The notes under the pieces were generated by a model that did not search any database, had not been told where the DNA came from, and saw nothing but the letters and a program-made list of their open reading frames with translations. From the NCBI RefSeq assembly GCF_001421885.1, contig NZ_LMLH01000008.1, positions 1 through 64,000 of the forward strand: a stretch of 64,000 nucleotides of DNA, read 5' to 3'. A program made the position numbers and the translations under genes. Shown in pieces: positions 38,994-47,649 of the stretch (its first letter is position 1; the number at the start of each line of letters is the position of its first letter). Source of the stretch: Pseudomonas sp. Leaf48 (GTDB taxonomy: Bacteria; Pseudomonadota; Gammaproteobacteria; Pseudomonadales; Pseudomonadaceae).

Positions 38994-39602
38994 ATGCGTA
39001 GCCTGGTTTTGCTGCTGGCCGTTTTGGCGCTTGGTGGCTGCATGAACGTCAGCGATATGGCCGAAGGGACTCGATACCATATGAGCGATGCAGGGTTGCT
39101 CGACCATAGCGACAGCCGCCGGGTGAACAACCTGCGCATACAGCCCGACTCATTTGTCTACATTGCCCAGGGTGCCTTCATGCCGCCGGGCAGCGACGTG
39201 TACCCACGGCCCAACGTGATTGCCGAAGTCGCCTTCGATGGTTTTGTCGATTATTTTCCGATGGTCCGTCGCGCCCGTGTGCCGGAGGGACTCGACCAGG
39301 CCATGGTCGAGGCGCGTGACGCCGGCGCCCACTATCTGCTCTACACCCGTTTCGCCAAGTCCGACGATCGCATCGGCAACTCCGACGAGTGGCTGGATCA
39401 GGAGGCGCTGGATCGACTCGGTATCGACAGCGGCGTGATTCAAATCATGTTGATCGAGACCAGCACCCAGTATTTGATTGATACTGCGAGTATCAAGAGT
39501 CGTGGCGGTTTGCTGACGTTCCATGACAAAAAACCGGAAGACCTGATGGGCCCGCCGCTCAAGCAATATGCTCGCAGCCTGCTCGGGCTCAGCGACCAGT
39601 AA
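38994..39602 (+). CDS. DUF4823 lipoprotein
   Basis: A 202-residue lipoprotein. The signal peptide [16 protein letters not shown] has its lipobox Cys at 16. Residue +2 is Met, so outer-membrane sorting is expected. The globular part contains [18 protein letters not shown] and [14 protein letters not shown], typical of DUF4823. The function is unknown. It lies 16 bases before the DUF1285 gene with a good ribosome binding site (GGAGGG) of its own. Confidence 0.87.
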   Translation: MRSLVLLLAVLALGGCMNVSDMAEGTRYHMSDAGLLDHSDSRRVNNLRIQPDSFVYIAQGAFMPPGSDVYPRPNVIAEVAFDGFVDYFPMVRRARVPEGLDQAMVEARDAGAHYLLYTRFAKSDDRIGNSDEWLDQEALDRLGIDSGVIQIMLIETSTQYLIDTASIKSRGGLLTFHDKKPEDLMGPPLKQYARSLLGLSDQ

Positions 39603-39618
39603 TTCAAAGGAGATCGCC

Positions 39619-40179
39619 GTGAGTGACCCGCAAAAAGCCAACGACCTGTTGGGGCAAATCCCCAAGACCAAAGGCTTGCCGCCGGTGCACCTGTGGAACC
39701 CTGATTTCTGCGGTGACATCGACATGCGCATCGCCCGCGACGGCACCTGGTATTACCTGGGTACACCGATCGGGCGCAAGCCGATGGTCAAACTGTTCTC
39801 CACCATCATCCGCCGCGACGGCGATGATTACTTCCTGATTACCCCGGTGGAAAAGGTCGGGATCAAGGTCGACGATGCGCCGTTCGTGGCGATTGCCGTG
39901 GAAGTGGAAGGCGAGGGTGAGACGCAGGTCTTGCGCTTTACCACCAATGTCGATGAAACCACCGAGGCGGGCGTCGAGCATCCGATTCGTGTGGTGATCG
40001 ACCCGGTGACGCAAGAGCCGGCGCCTTACGTCCATGTGCGAACCAATCTCGAAGCGTTGATCCACCGCAACGTGTTCTATCAATTGGTCGAGTTGGCGGT
40101 CAGCCGTGAAATCGACGGGCAGCGTTGGTTGGGTGTGTGGAGCAGCGGGGAGTTCTTCCGCATCGGTCTTGAACCCTGA
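39619..40179 (+). CDS. DUF1285 family protein
   Basis: A 186-residue cytoplasmic protein with a GTG start ([12 protein letters not shown]) preceded by AAAGGAGA. The family block [28 protein letters not shown] is near 24-51; [12 protein letters not shown] and the ending [13 protein letters not shown] also fit DUF1285. The fold is known but the function is not. It forms a two-gene unit with the preceding lipoprotein. Confidence 0.88.
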   Translation: MSDPQKANDLLGQIPKTKGLPPVHLWNPDFCGDIDMRIARDGTWYYLGTPIGRKPMVKLFSTIIRRDGDDYFLITPVEKVGIKVDDAPFVAIAVEVEGEGETQVLRFTTNVDETTEAGVEHPIRVVIDPVTQEPAPYVHVRTNLEALIHRNVFYQLVELAVSREIDGQRWLGVWSSGEFFRIGLEP

Positions 40180-40189
40180 CATAACACTC

Positions 40190-40277
40190 TGTGGGAGCGG
40201 GCTTGCTCGCGAATGCGGTGTGTCATTCACCTTCATGATGACTGACACACCGCATTCGCGAGCAAGCCCGCTCCCAA
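40190..40277. repeat. REP pair, near-perfect large palindrome
   Basis: About 32 bases from GGGAGCGGGCTTGCTCGC (40193 on) are repeated in inverse at 40243-40275, with only some 18 bases between. It probably also ends the upstream transcript. Confidence 0.9.
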
Positions 40278-40307
40278 AGTGAATAGTTGCATCACTAAAA
40301 AATCGAA

Positions 40308-40331
40308 TTGACACCCAATCATATGATGATT
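40308..40331 (+). promoter_or_regulatory. -35 and GntR-type operator of the galactose regulator gene
   Basis: TTGACA (40308-40313) is followed at once by AATCAT-ATG-ATGATT (40317-40331), a perfect 6-bp inverted repeat. It lies between the -35 and the expected -10, so binding would block the polymerase. A related site is at 43219-43237. Confidence 0.6.
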
Positions 40332-40369
40332 AGCGTGGGCACCCATCGCGATCGGCTTTGAGGTGTCCC

Positions 40370-41086
40370 ATGTCCAGCAGTTTTCACGCCGCAACCGTCG
40401 ACTGGCTGGGTTGCCGGATCGCCACGGGGCAGGTCAGCCCGGGTGAGACCCTCAAGGTCGAAGCTGATCTGGGCGAGCAGTTGGGGGTCAGTCGTACGGT
40501 CATCCGCGAAGCTATCAAGACCCTGGTCGCCAAAGGCATGCTCGAAGTCGGACCGAAGGTCGGCACCCGGGTGCTGCCGGTGCGACGCTGGAATCTTTTC
40601 GATCCACAAGTCGTCGGCTGGCTCTCGCGCAGTGGCCTGCCGGAAAACTTCGTCGACGACTTGCTCGACCTGCGCCGCACTATCGAGCCGATGGCCGTGC
40701 GCTGGGCCTGCGAGCGAGCGACGGTGGAACAGGTCGAAGCGATCCTGCTGGCCTTCAACGCGCTGGAGAGGGCGGTGGACAATGGTATCGATTACAACCG
40801 TGCCGACCGTTTGTTCCACGAGTGCATCCTTGCCGCCAGCCACAATCAATTCATCGAGCAGATGGTCCCGGCCCTTGGCGCTTTGCTGGCCGTGTGCTTC
40901 GAGGCATCGGCCGCTGACCCCGACGAACTGCGCCGCACCTTGCCGATCCACAAGGACATGGCCGAAGCCATCGCCGCCCGGGACAGTGCGCGAGGTGTCT
41001 GGGCCTGCATGACCCTGATCGACAATGCCGACCTGGCGATCAAGCGCTATTACCCGCAAGTCATGGCCGACAAAAAAGCCGGCTGA
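40370..41086 (+). CDS. GntR/FadR-family regulator (FCD), galactose/galactonate type
   Basis: A 238-residue repressor. The winged helix-turn-helix (about 8-70) has GETLKVEADLGEQLGVSRTVIREAIKTL. The FCD ligand domain has DLRRTIEPMAVRWA, FHECILAASHNQ and LPIHKDMAEAI, with the metal-site His residues of this class. It resembles DgoR, which responds to galactonate or its keto-deoxy derivative. It heads the sugar cluster, and inverted repeats in its own promoter suggest autorepression. ATG 40370 follows GAGG. Confidence 0.88.
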   Translation: MSSSFHAATVDWLGCRIATGQVSPGETLKVEADLGEQLGVSRTVIREAIKTLVAKGMLEVGPKVGTRVLPVRRWNLFDPQVVGWLSRSGLPENFVDDLLDLRRTIEPMAVRWACERATVEQVEAILLAFNALERAVDNGIDYNRADRLFHECILAASHNQFIEQMVPALGALLAVCFEASAADPDELRRTLPIHKDMAEAIAARDSARGVWACMTLIDNADLAIKRYYPQVMADKKAG

Positions 41087-41099
41087 AAAGCCCCTATGT

Positions 41100-41181
41100 A
41101 AAAGCCAGCCTGCTGGCGATTTTGTGTCAGTCGAGATTGTTGCAGCGGACACGCCATCGCGAGCAGGTTCGCTCCTACAAA
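41100..41181. repeat. Degenerate REP pair
   Basis: AAAGCCAGCCTGCTGGCGAT and CCATCGCGAGCAGGTTCGCTCCTAC face each other between the regulator and the lactonase gene. A purine-rich A/C tract follows. Confidence 0.65.
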
Positions 41182-41214
41182 AAAAACAAAAACAAGAACA
41201 AAGCAGGAGGTTTC

Positions 41215-42090
41215 ATGACGTGGACTGCAGTAACCGGTCACCGTGCGCAGTTGGGCGAAGGCCCGTTCTGGGATGCGCCGACCCAGGCGCTGTACTGGGT
41301 GGACATCGCCGGTCGACAAGCGCTGCGCCTGATCGGTGCCAACGTGCAGATCTGGCAGATGCCGGAACACGTATCAGCCTTTATCCCCTGCGAAAGCGGC
41401 GACGCGCTGGTTACGCTGAGTTCCGGGGTATACAGGCTCGACCTTGATTCGCCTGGACTCGAACCGCGCCTGACACTGCTTTGCGTCGCCGACCCGCAAC
41501 CGGGCAACCGCGCCAATGAAGCCCGCTGCGATGCCCAGGGCCGACTCTGGCTCGGCACCATGCAAAACAACATAGGTGCCCAGGGCGAAGACCTGCCCAT
41601 CGAGCGGCGTTCCGGTGGCCTGTTTCGCATTGACGGCGATGGCCGTGTCACGCCGCTACTGCGGGGCCTGGGCATTCCCAATACGCTGCTGTGGAGTGCT
41701 GACTCCACCCGCTTGTACTTTGGCGACAGCCTGGACGGCACCTTGTACCGGCATTTCATTCGCACCGATGGTGGCCTTGAACCGGCCCAGGCCTGGTTCG
41801 GCCCCCACCGACGCGGTGGCCCTGACGGTTCGGCGATGGATGCCCAAGGCTACCTGTGGAACGCACGCTGGGATGGCAGTTGCCTGCTCAGGCTGGCTCC
41901 GGATGGCAGCGTCGACCGGGTGATCGAGTTGCCAATCAGTCGCCCCACCAGTTGTGTGTTTGGCGGCAAAGACCTGAAAACCCTGTACATCACCAGTGCA
42001 GCGAGCCCGCTCAAGCATCCGTTGGATGGTGCAGTGTTAGCCATTGCCCTGGATGTTCCCGGGACACTATGTACACGTTTTTCTGGCTGA
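41215..42090 (+). CDS. SMP-30/gluconolactonase family lactonase
   Basis: A 291-residue six-bladed beta-propeller. The metal-site Glu is in RAQLGEGPFWDAP (about 14-18), with NRANEARCDAQGRLWLGTM, GIPNTLLWSADSTRLYF and GGPDGSAMDAQGYLWNA. It would open galactono-1,4-lactone (or a related sugar lactone) to the acid. AGGAGG sits close before the ATG. The stop codon touches the operator of the next unit at 42091. The substrate is inferred from the dgo genes; arabinonolactone is the main alternative. Confidence 0.88.
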   Translation: MTWTAVTGHRAQLGEGPFWDAPTQALYWVDIAGRQALRLIGANVQIWQMPEHVSAFIPCESGDALVTLSSGVYRLDLDSPGLEPRLTLLCVADPQPGNRANEARCDAQGRLWLGTMQNNIGAQGEDLPIERRSGGLFRIDGDGRVTPLLRGLGIPNTLLWSADSTRLYFGDSLDGTLYRHFIRTDGGLEPAQAWFGPHRRGGPDGSAMDAQGYLWNARWDGSCLLRLAPDGSVDRVIELPISRPTSCVFGGKDLKTLYITSAASPLKHPLDGAVLAIALDVPGTLCTRFSG

Positions 42091-42150
42091 ATCCCAAAAT
42101 ATGGGATGAGAATATATATATTGAGATTTATCGCGAGCCGGGTTTATAGT
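42091..42150 (+). promoter_or_regulatory. Operator and promoter, first copy (sugar dehydrogenase unit)
   Basis: The palindrome ATCCCA-AAATA-TGGGAT (42091-42107) is followed 14 bases later by TTGAGA (42121-42126), an 18-base spacer and TATAGT (42145-42150). The same parts at the same spacing lie ahead of dgoK (48311-48369). The 5-5-5 palindrome size fits IclR-family regulators, one of which is encoded at 52814. Confidence 0.78.
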
Positions 42151-42203
42151 CGGCTCCACCGGTTTCACGCACTCACACTTAAAAAAACAAAACAGGTGAA
42201 GTG

Positions 42204-42320
42204 ATGCAGCGATATTCCCCCGCACTCCATTGTGCAGTCAGTGCTTCAGCCTTTTGCGAGCTGAAACCTGTACGCGCCTGCCTGTTTTTCCCTCAACGTC
42301 TTTTCGCCGGACATCGATAG
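42204..42320 (+). CDS. Possible 38-codon leader ORF
   Basis: ATG 42204 to TAG 42320 encodes a 38-residue peptide starting MQRYSPALHC. Its ribosome binding site and start (AAACAGGTGAAGTGATGC) are almost identical to those of dgoK (AAACAGGTGAAGCGATGC), so ribosomes would probably load here. The peptide has no family resemblance. It may be a leader peptide or a relic of the duplicated dgoK leader. It ends 42 bases before the dehydrogenase start. Confidence 0.45.
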   Translation: MQRYSPALHCAVSASAFCELKPVRACLFFPQRLFAGHR

Positions 42321-42362
42321 ATGCCCGGTTTTCGTCGTGCTGTCGAACAGGAGTCCTGATTC

Positions 42363-43181
42363 ATGGCTGAACCCCTTTCCTTACCTCCCGTGCCCGAGCC
42401 GCCCAAGGGCGAGCGCCTGAAAAACAAGGTGGTATTGCTGACCGGCGCTGCCCAGGGCATCGGTGAAGCGATTGTCGCGGCCTTTGCGTCCCAGCAGGCC
42501 AGGCTGGTCATCAGCGATATCCAGGCCGAAAAAGTCGAAATCGTCGCGGCGCAGTGGCGGGGCAAAGGCTTTGACGTGCAGGCGATCAAGGCTGACGTGT
42601 CCCGGCAACAGGACCTGCACGCCATGGCCAGGTTGGCGATCGACCTTCACGGGCGGATCGACGTACTGGTCAACTGCGCCGGGGTCAACGTGTTCCGCGA
42701 CCCGCTGGAAATGACCGAAGAAGACTGGCGTCGTTGTTTCGCGATCGATCTGGACGGCGCCTGGTACGGCTGCAAGGCGGTTCTGCCACAAATGATTGAA
42801 CAGGGCATCGGCAGCATCATCAACATCGCCTCCACCCATTCCACTCACATCATCCCGGGTTGCTTCCCTTACCCGGTAGCCAAGCACGGCTTGCTCGGCC
42901 TGACCCGCGCCTTGGGCATCGAATACGCGCCAAAGGGCGTTCGCGTCAACGCCATCGCACCGGGCTATATCGAAACCCAGCTGAACGTCGATTACTGGAA
43001 CGGTTTTGCCGACCCCCACGCCGAGCGTCAGCGCGCCTTCGATCTGCACCCGCCAAGGCGCATCGGTCAGCCCATTGAAGTGGCGATGACGGCAGTGTTC
43101 CTGGCCAGTGACGAAGCACCCTTTATCAACGCCTCGTGCATCACTATCGACGGTGGGCGCTCGGTGATGTACCACGACTGA
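42363..43181 (+). CDS. SDR-family sugar 1-dehydrogenase (galactose dehydrogenase-like)
   Basis: A 272-residue short-chain dehydrogenase. The cofactor motif is TGAAQGIGEAI (about 27-37), with NCAGVN and the catalytic Ser/Tyr/Lys in IASTHSTHIIPGCFPYPVAKHG. APGYIETQLNVDYWNGF and the C-terminal ITIDGGRSVMYHD follow. It resembles beta-D-galactose 1-dehydrogenases, which make galactonolactone with NAD(P). The neighbouring lactonase, dehydratase, kinase and aldolase are the next steps of the same pathway. L-arabinose is a likely second substrate. Confidence 0.85.
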   Translation: MAEPLSLPPVPEPPKGERLKNKVVLLTGAAQGIGEAIVAAFASQQARLVISDIQAEKVEIVAAQWRGKGFDVQAIKADVSRQQDLHAMARLAIDLHGRIDVLVNCAGVNVFRDPLEMTEEDWRRCFAIDLDGAWYGCKAVLPQMIEQGIGSIINIASTHSTHIIPGCFPYPVAKHGLLGLTRALGIEYAPKGVRVNAIAPGYIETQLNVDYWNGFADPHAERQRAFDLHPPRRIGQPIEVAMTAVFLASDEAPFINASCITIDGGRSVMYHD

Positions 43182-43216
43182 ACACCAGGCTTTGAGGTGT
43201 GTTTCTACGCCTGAAA

Positions 43217-43239
43217 TCCAATCATCATACGATATGACT
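43217..43239 (+). promoter_or_regulatory. Second GntR-type inverted repeat, ahead of the sugar importer
   Basis: CCAATCATCATACGATATGAC contains TCATA-CGA-TATGA (43225-43237, perfect). It shares the CCAATCAT start with the site in the GntR promoter at 40315-40331. It lies about 70 bases before the binding-protein gene. Confidence 0.55.
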
Positions 43240-43303
43240 ATTGCCTGCAGTTTGTGAACGCTTTTCAAATAACGCTCTAAAAAAATAACAAAGGAGTCAG
43301 CTT

Positions 43304-44308
43304 ATGAATCGTCGTCGTGCCATCCGTTCCCTGTGCTGTGCCGCCCTGGCGGTCACTGCGGTCAGCCTGAGCAGCACACTGCTGGCGGCCGAAGAAGTGA
43401 AAATCGGTTTTCTGGTCAAGCAGGCGGAAGAGCCTTGGTTCCAGACTGAATGGGCATTCGCCGAAAAGGCCGGTAAGGAAAAAGGCTTCACCCTGATCAA
43501 AATCGCAGTGCCCGACGGCGAGAAGACCCTCTCGGCCATCGACAGCCTGGCGGCCAACGGTGCCAAGGGCTTTGTGATCTGCCCGCCCGATGTGTCCCTG
43601 GGCCCGGCGATCATGGCCAAGGCCAAGCTCAACGGGTTGAAAGTGATCGCCGTGGATGATCGCTTTGTCGACGCCAGCGGTAAATTCATGGAAGACGTGC
43701 CGTACCTCGGCATGGCCGCCTTCGAAGTCGGCCAGAAACAGGGTGCCGCCATGGCCACCGAAGCGAAAAAGCGCGGCTGGGACTGGAAAGACACTTACGC
43801 CGTGATCAACACCTATAACGAACTCGACACTGGCAAGAAACGCACCGACGGTTCGGTCAAAGCCCTCGAAGACGCCGGCATGCCCAAGGACCACATCCTG
43901 TTCTCGGCCCTCAAAACCCTCGACGTTCCGGGCAGCATGGACGCCACCAACTCGGCGTTGGTGAAACTGCCGAGCGCGGCGAAGAACCTGATCATCGGCG
44001 GGATGAACGACAACACTGTGCTGGGTGGGGTGCGCGCCACCGAAAGCGCCGGTTTCGCGGCGAAGAACGTGATCGGTATCGGCATCAACGGCACTGACGC
44101 CATCGGCGAGTTGAAGAAACCCGATAGCGGCTTCTTCGGCTCGATGCTGCCAAGTCCGCATATCGAGGGTTATAACACCGCAAGCATGATGTACGAGTGG
44201 GTCACCAAGGGTACGGAGCCGGCGAAATACACCGCCATGGATGACGTGACGCTGATCACCCGCGACAACTTCAAGCAGGAACTGGAAAAGATCGGCCTGT
44301 GGAACTGA
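43304..44308 (+). CDS. araF: Sugar ABC transporter, periplasmic binding protein (AraF type)
   Basis: 334 residues. A signal peptide of about 28 residues (ending LLAAEE) is followed by a type-I periplasmic binding fold. It tracks E. coli AraF closely: KIGFLVKQAEEPWFQTEW, IKIAVPDGEKTL, IDSLAANGAKGFVIC, NELDTGKKRT, IGGMNDNTVLGGVRA and LLPSPH-like LPSPHIEGY. AraF binds both L-arabinose and D-galactose. No arabinose enzymes are nearby, so D-galactose is the likelier cargo here. AGGAG precedes the ATG. Confidence 0.92.
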   Translation: MNRRRAIRSLCCAALAVTAVSLSSTLLAAEEVKIGFLVKQAEEPWFQTEWAFAEKAGKEKGFTLIKIAVPDGEKTLSAIDSLAANGAKGFVICPPDVSLGPAIMAKAKLNGLKVIAVDDRFVDASGKFMEDVPYLGMAAFEVGQKQGAAMATEAKKRGWDWKDTYAVINTYNELDTGKKRTDGSVKALEDAGMPKDHILFSALKTLDVPGSMDATNSALVKLPSAAKNLIIGGMNDNTVLGGVRATESAGFAAKNVIGIGINGTDAIGELKKPDSGFFGSMLPSPHIEGYNTASMMYEWVTKGTEPAKYTAMDDVTLITRDNFKQELEKIGLWN

Positions 44309-44374
44309 GGGACGGTTGATTTCAGCGGCGGCCTCGGCGACGGGGCTGCCTGATCTGCGAAAAGAGGTGGGGTT

Positions 44375-45919
44375 ATGCACGCGCAATCAAAAACACAACA
44401 TCACAACTGCAGTGGCAGCTTGCGCTTCAACGGGATCGGCAAGACCTTTCCCGGGGTCAAGGCGCTCGACGGCATCAGCTTCGTCGCCCATCCGGGGCAG
44501 GTTCACGCCCTGATGGGCGAGAACGGCGCAGGCAAATCGACGCTGCTGAAAATCCTCGGCGGTGCCTATACACCGAGTAGCGGTGCGCTGCAGATCGGCG
44601 AACACACGATGGACTTCAAGTCCACCGCCGACAGCATCGGCAGCGGCGTCGCGGTGATCCACCAGGAGTTACATCTGGTGCCGGAAATGACCGTGGCGGA
44701 GAACCTGTTCCTGGGGCACCTGCCGGCCCGTTTCGGCCTGATCAATCGAGGTGTCCTGCGTCAGCAAGCCCTGGCTTGTCTCAAGGGCCTGGCCGAGGAA
44801 ATCGATCCCCAGGAAAAAGTCGGGCGCCTGTCCCTCGGCCAGCGGCAACTGGTGGAAATTGCCAAGGCATTGTCCCGAGGCGCCCATGTGATTGCCTTCG
44901 ACGAACCGACCAGCAGCCTGTCGGCGCGGGAGATCGAGCGCTTGATGGCGATCATCGGCCGACTGCGCGACGAAGGCAAAGTGGTGCTGTACGTCTCCCA
45001 TCGCATGGAAGAAGTGTTCCGCATCTGCAACGCGGTGACGGTGTTCAAGGACGGCCGCTTCGTGCGCACGTTCGAGGACATGAGCCAGCTGACCCATGAT
45101 CAACTGGTCACTTGCATGGTCGGGCGCGACATCCAGGACATCTACGACTATCGGCCTCGCCAGCGGGGCGCCGTGGCACTCAAGGTCGATGGCCTGCAAG
45201 GGCCGGGCTTGCGTGAGCCGGTGAGCTTCCAGGTGCACAAAGGCGAAATTCTCGGGCTGTTCGGTTTGGTCGGCGCCGGCCGCACCGAGCTGTTGCGCAT
45301 GCTCAGCGGGCTGGAACGCAATAGTGCCGGACGTCTTGAACTGCGCGGCCATGAACTGAAACTGCGCTCACCCCGGGATGCGATTGCCGCCGGCATTCTG
45401 TTGTGTCCCGAAGACCGCAAGAAAGAGGGCATCCTGCCCCTGGCGAGCGTCGCCGAGAACATCAACATCAGCGCACGCGGTGCCCATTCCAGCTTCGGCT
45501 GCCTGCTGCGCGGCCTGTGGGAGAAGGACAACGCCGATCAGCAGATCAAGGCTCTGAAAGTGAAGACGCCCAATGCGGCGCAGAAAATCATGTACCTGTC
45601 CGGCGGCAATCAGCAGAAGGCCATTCTCGGCCGCTGGCTGTCGATGCCGATGAAAGTCCTGCTGCTCGACGAACCCACCCGTGGCATCGACATCGGCGCC
45701 AAGGCCGAGATCTACCAGATCATCCATAACCTGGCCGCCAGCGGCATCGCGGTGATCGTGGTGTCCAGTGACCTGATGGAAGTCATGGGCATTTCCGACC
45801 GCATCCTGGTGCTGTGCGAAGGCGCGTTGCGTGGCGAACTGAGCCGCGACCAGGCCAATGAATCCAACCTGCTGCAAATGGCTTTGCCGCGCCAACGCGC
45901 TGACGGCGTGGCGAACTGA
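44375..45919 (+). CDS. araG: Sugar ABC transporter, ATP-binding protein (AraG type)
   Basis: A 514-residue ATPase with two nucleotide-binding domains. The first has GENGAGKSTLLKILGG (about 49-64), the signature LSLGQRQLVEIAKAL and AFDEPTSSLS. The second has the degenerate P-loop GLVGAGRTELLRML, LSGGNQQKAILGRWL and LLDEPTRGIDIGAK. This layout is that of monosaccharide importers (RbsA, MglA, AraG). It lies between the binding protein and permease genes and would power them. Confidence 0.93.
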   Translation: MHAQSKTQHHNCSGSLRFNGIGKTFPGVKALDGISFVAHPGQVHALMGENGAGKSTLLKILGGAYTPSSGALQIGEHTMDFKSTADSIGSGVAVIHQELHLVPEMTVAENLFLGHLPARFGLINRGVLRQQALACLKGLAEEIDPQEKVGRLSLGQRQLVEIAKALSRGAHVIAFDEPTSSLSAREIERLMAIIGRLRDEGKVVLYVSHRMEEVFRICNAVTVFKDGRFVRTFEDMSQLTHDQLVTCMVGRDIQDIYDYRPRQRGAVALKVDGLQGPGLREPVSFQVHKGEILGLFGLVGAGRTELLRMLSGLERNSAGRLELRGHELKLRSPRDAIAAGILLCPEDRKKEGILPLASVAENINISARGAHSSFGCLLRGLWEKDNADQQIKALKVKTPNAAQKIMYLSGGNQQKAILGRWLSMPMKVLLLDEPTRGIDIGAKAEIYQIIHNLAASGIAVIVVSSDLMEVMGISDRILVLCEGALRGELSRDQANESNLLQMALPRQRADGVAN

Positions 45920-45928
45920 GGGGTGACT

Positions 45929-46900
45929 ATGATGACAATCCAAAACAACACATTGCCGGCGACTCGCAAACCTCTGGACCTGCGGCGTTTTCTCGATGAC
46001 TGGGTAATGCTGCTGGCCGCGGTCGGGATCTTCGTCGCCTGCACCTTGCTGATCGACAACTTTCTTTCGCCGCTGAACATGCGTGGCCTGGGCCTGGCGA
46101 TTTCCACCACCGGCATCGCCGCCTGCACCATGCTGTATTGCCTGGCATCCGGGCATTTCGACCTGTCGGTGGGCTCGGTGATCGCCTGTGCCGGGGTCGT
46201 TGCAGCCGTGGTCATGCGCGACACCGACAGTGTGTTTCTCGGTGTCAGTGCAGCCCTGGTGATGGGCCTGATCGTGGGACTGATCAACGGCATCGTGATT
46301 GCCAAGCTGCGGGTCAATGCGTTGATCACCACACTGGCGACCATGCAGATCGTGCGTGGTCTGGCTTACATTTTCGCTAACGGCAAAGCGGTGGGGGTGT
46401 CACAGGAATCGTTTTTCGTCTTCGGTAATGGCCAGTTGTTTGGCGTGCCGGTGCCGATCCTGATTACCATCGTCTGCTTCCTGTTTTTCGGCTGGCTGCT
46501 CAACTACACCACCTACGGGCGCAACACCATGGCCATCGGCGGCAACCAGGAAGCGGCGCTGCTGGCCGGGGTCAACGTGGACCGGACCAAGATCATTATC
46601 TTTGCCGTGCACGGCGTGATCGGCGCGCTGGCCGGGGTGATCCTGGCCTCGCGCATGACGTCCGGCCAGCCGATGATCGGCCAGGGTTTCGAACTCACAG
46701 TGATCTCGGCCTGCGTGCTGGGCGGGGTGTCGCTGAGCGGCGGGATCGGCATGATCCGCCATGTGATTGCCGGTGTGTTGATTCTGGCGATCATCGAGAA
46801 TGCGATGAACCTGAAGAACATCGACACGTTTTATCAGTACGTGATTCGCGGTTCGATCCTGTTGCTGGCGGTGGTGATTGACCGTCTCAAGCAGCGCTGA
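45929..46900 (+). CDS. araH: Sugar ABC transporter, permease protein (AraH type)
   Basis: A 323-residue inner-membrane permease with about eight hydrophobic segments and the BPD_transp_2 family motif GLINGIVIAKLRVNALITTLA near 115-135. NTMAIGGNQEAALLAGVNVDR and SAYVLGGVSLSGG-like ACVLGGVSLSGGIG follow. The ATG at 45929 sits a few bases after GAGGGGTG; a GTG two codons up or an ATG one codon down are possible. It is the last gene of the importer operon; only a partial REP follows. Confidence 0.92.
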   Translation: MMTIQNNTLPATRKPLDLRRFLDDWVMLLAAVGIFVACTLLIDNFLSPLNMRGLGLAISTTGIAACTMLYCLASGHFDLSVGSVIACAGVVAAVVMRDTDSVFLGVSAALVMGLIVGLINGIVIAKLRVNALITTLATMQIVRGLAYIFANGKAVGVSQESFFVFGNGQLFGVPVPILITIVCFLFFGWLLNYTTYGRNTMAIGGNQEAALLAGVNVDRTKIIIFAVHGVIGALAGVILASRMTSGQPMIGQGFELTVISACVLGGVSLSGGIGMIRHVIAGVLILAIIENAMNLKNIDTFYQYVIRGSILLLAVVIDRLKQR

Positions 46901-46907
46901 CAATTAT

Positions 46908-46952
46908 TGCCCGCAGGAGCGAGCTTGCTTTCGAAAAGGCTCGCTAAGCCGG
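46908..46952. repeat. Partial REP unit
   Basis: CCCGCAGGAGCGAGCTTGCTTTCGAAAAGGCTCGC resembles one REP arm plus a degraded partner, at the end of the importer operon. Confidence 0.5.
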
Positions 46953-46984
46953 CACTTGAATCAGCTTCGGTGCCGACCTGCATT

Positions 46985-47311
46985 CTATTGGCTGATCCCG
47001 CCTTCTTTGCCCGAACTGTCGGTAGTGGTCGAACCGAGTCCGCCTTGGGTGGGTGTTTTAGTGTCCGGTAGATTCATGCCGCCCTGGCGACCAGGATCAT
47101 TGCCCTGATCCCGTGGGTCGTTGCCGGTGGACGGTGGCAGGCCGCTGTCGAGGCCTGAACCGGTATGGGTCACGGGGGCGCTCTGGATAGCCGGAGCTTT
47201 GGGGTTTTCCACTGGATTGGTGGGGCCGGTGCTGGAGCCAATGTTCCCGGCGTAGGCACCGGAGGCCAACAAGGCGGTGAGGGCGAGGGCGGTCAACCTG
47301 GACAGGATCAT
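46985..47311 (-). CDS. Small secreted Gly/Pro/Ser-rich protein
   Basis: 108 residues. A clear signal peptide (MILSRLTALALTALLASGAYA, cleavage expected after residue 21) is followed by a low-complexity mature part of Gly, Pro, Thr, Ser and Asp (GNDPRDQGNDPGRQGG). There are no Cys and no transmembrane segment. It is probably a disordered periplasmic or exported protein. It has its own orientation, opposite to the sugar operons, and no recognisable family. Confidence 0.72.
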   Translation of the reverse strand: MILSRLTALALTALLASGAYAGNIGSSTGPTNPVENPKAPAIQSAPVTHTGSGLDSGLPPSTGNDPRDQGNDPGRQGGMNLPDTKTPTQGGLGSTTTDSSGKEGGISQ

Positions 47312-47429
47312 GGTGTCGTCTCCAGCGAGTAGAGTGCTTAGTTGATTAGTCCGCCCCCGAATTGCATGGGTGCCAGACGTGCGACGAACGGCTTGGTATC
47401 AGGCTTGTGTGGCTCTGCGGCGGAGGTCC

Positions 47430-47602
47430 TCTATGGCGAGGAGCTCACTGTGGCGAGGGGGCTCACTGTGGCGAGGGGGCTTGCCCCCGCTGGACTGCGC
47501 AGCAGTCCCCTTCCATGATCGGCGCCATCCAGATATTGGGGGTTGCTGCGCAACCCGACGGGGGCAAGCCCCCTCGCCACAGCAAGCCCCCTCGCCACAA
47601 AT
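47430..47602. repeat. REP cluster with nested expansion
   Basis: The left half repeats CTCACTGTGGCGAGGGGG before reaching GGGGGCTTGCCCCC. The right half carries CAAGCCCCCTCGCCACA twice in inverse. So the outer arms of a GGCGAGGGGGCTTGCCCCC-type REP pair have been copied on both sides. With weak surroundings it fills the 338-base gap before the acetyltransferase gene. Confidence 0.8.
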
Positions 47603-47649
47603 CCCGTGCCGACTTAGTATGGCGTTTTCAATTTTGACAAGGCACGTCC

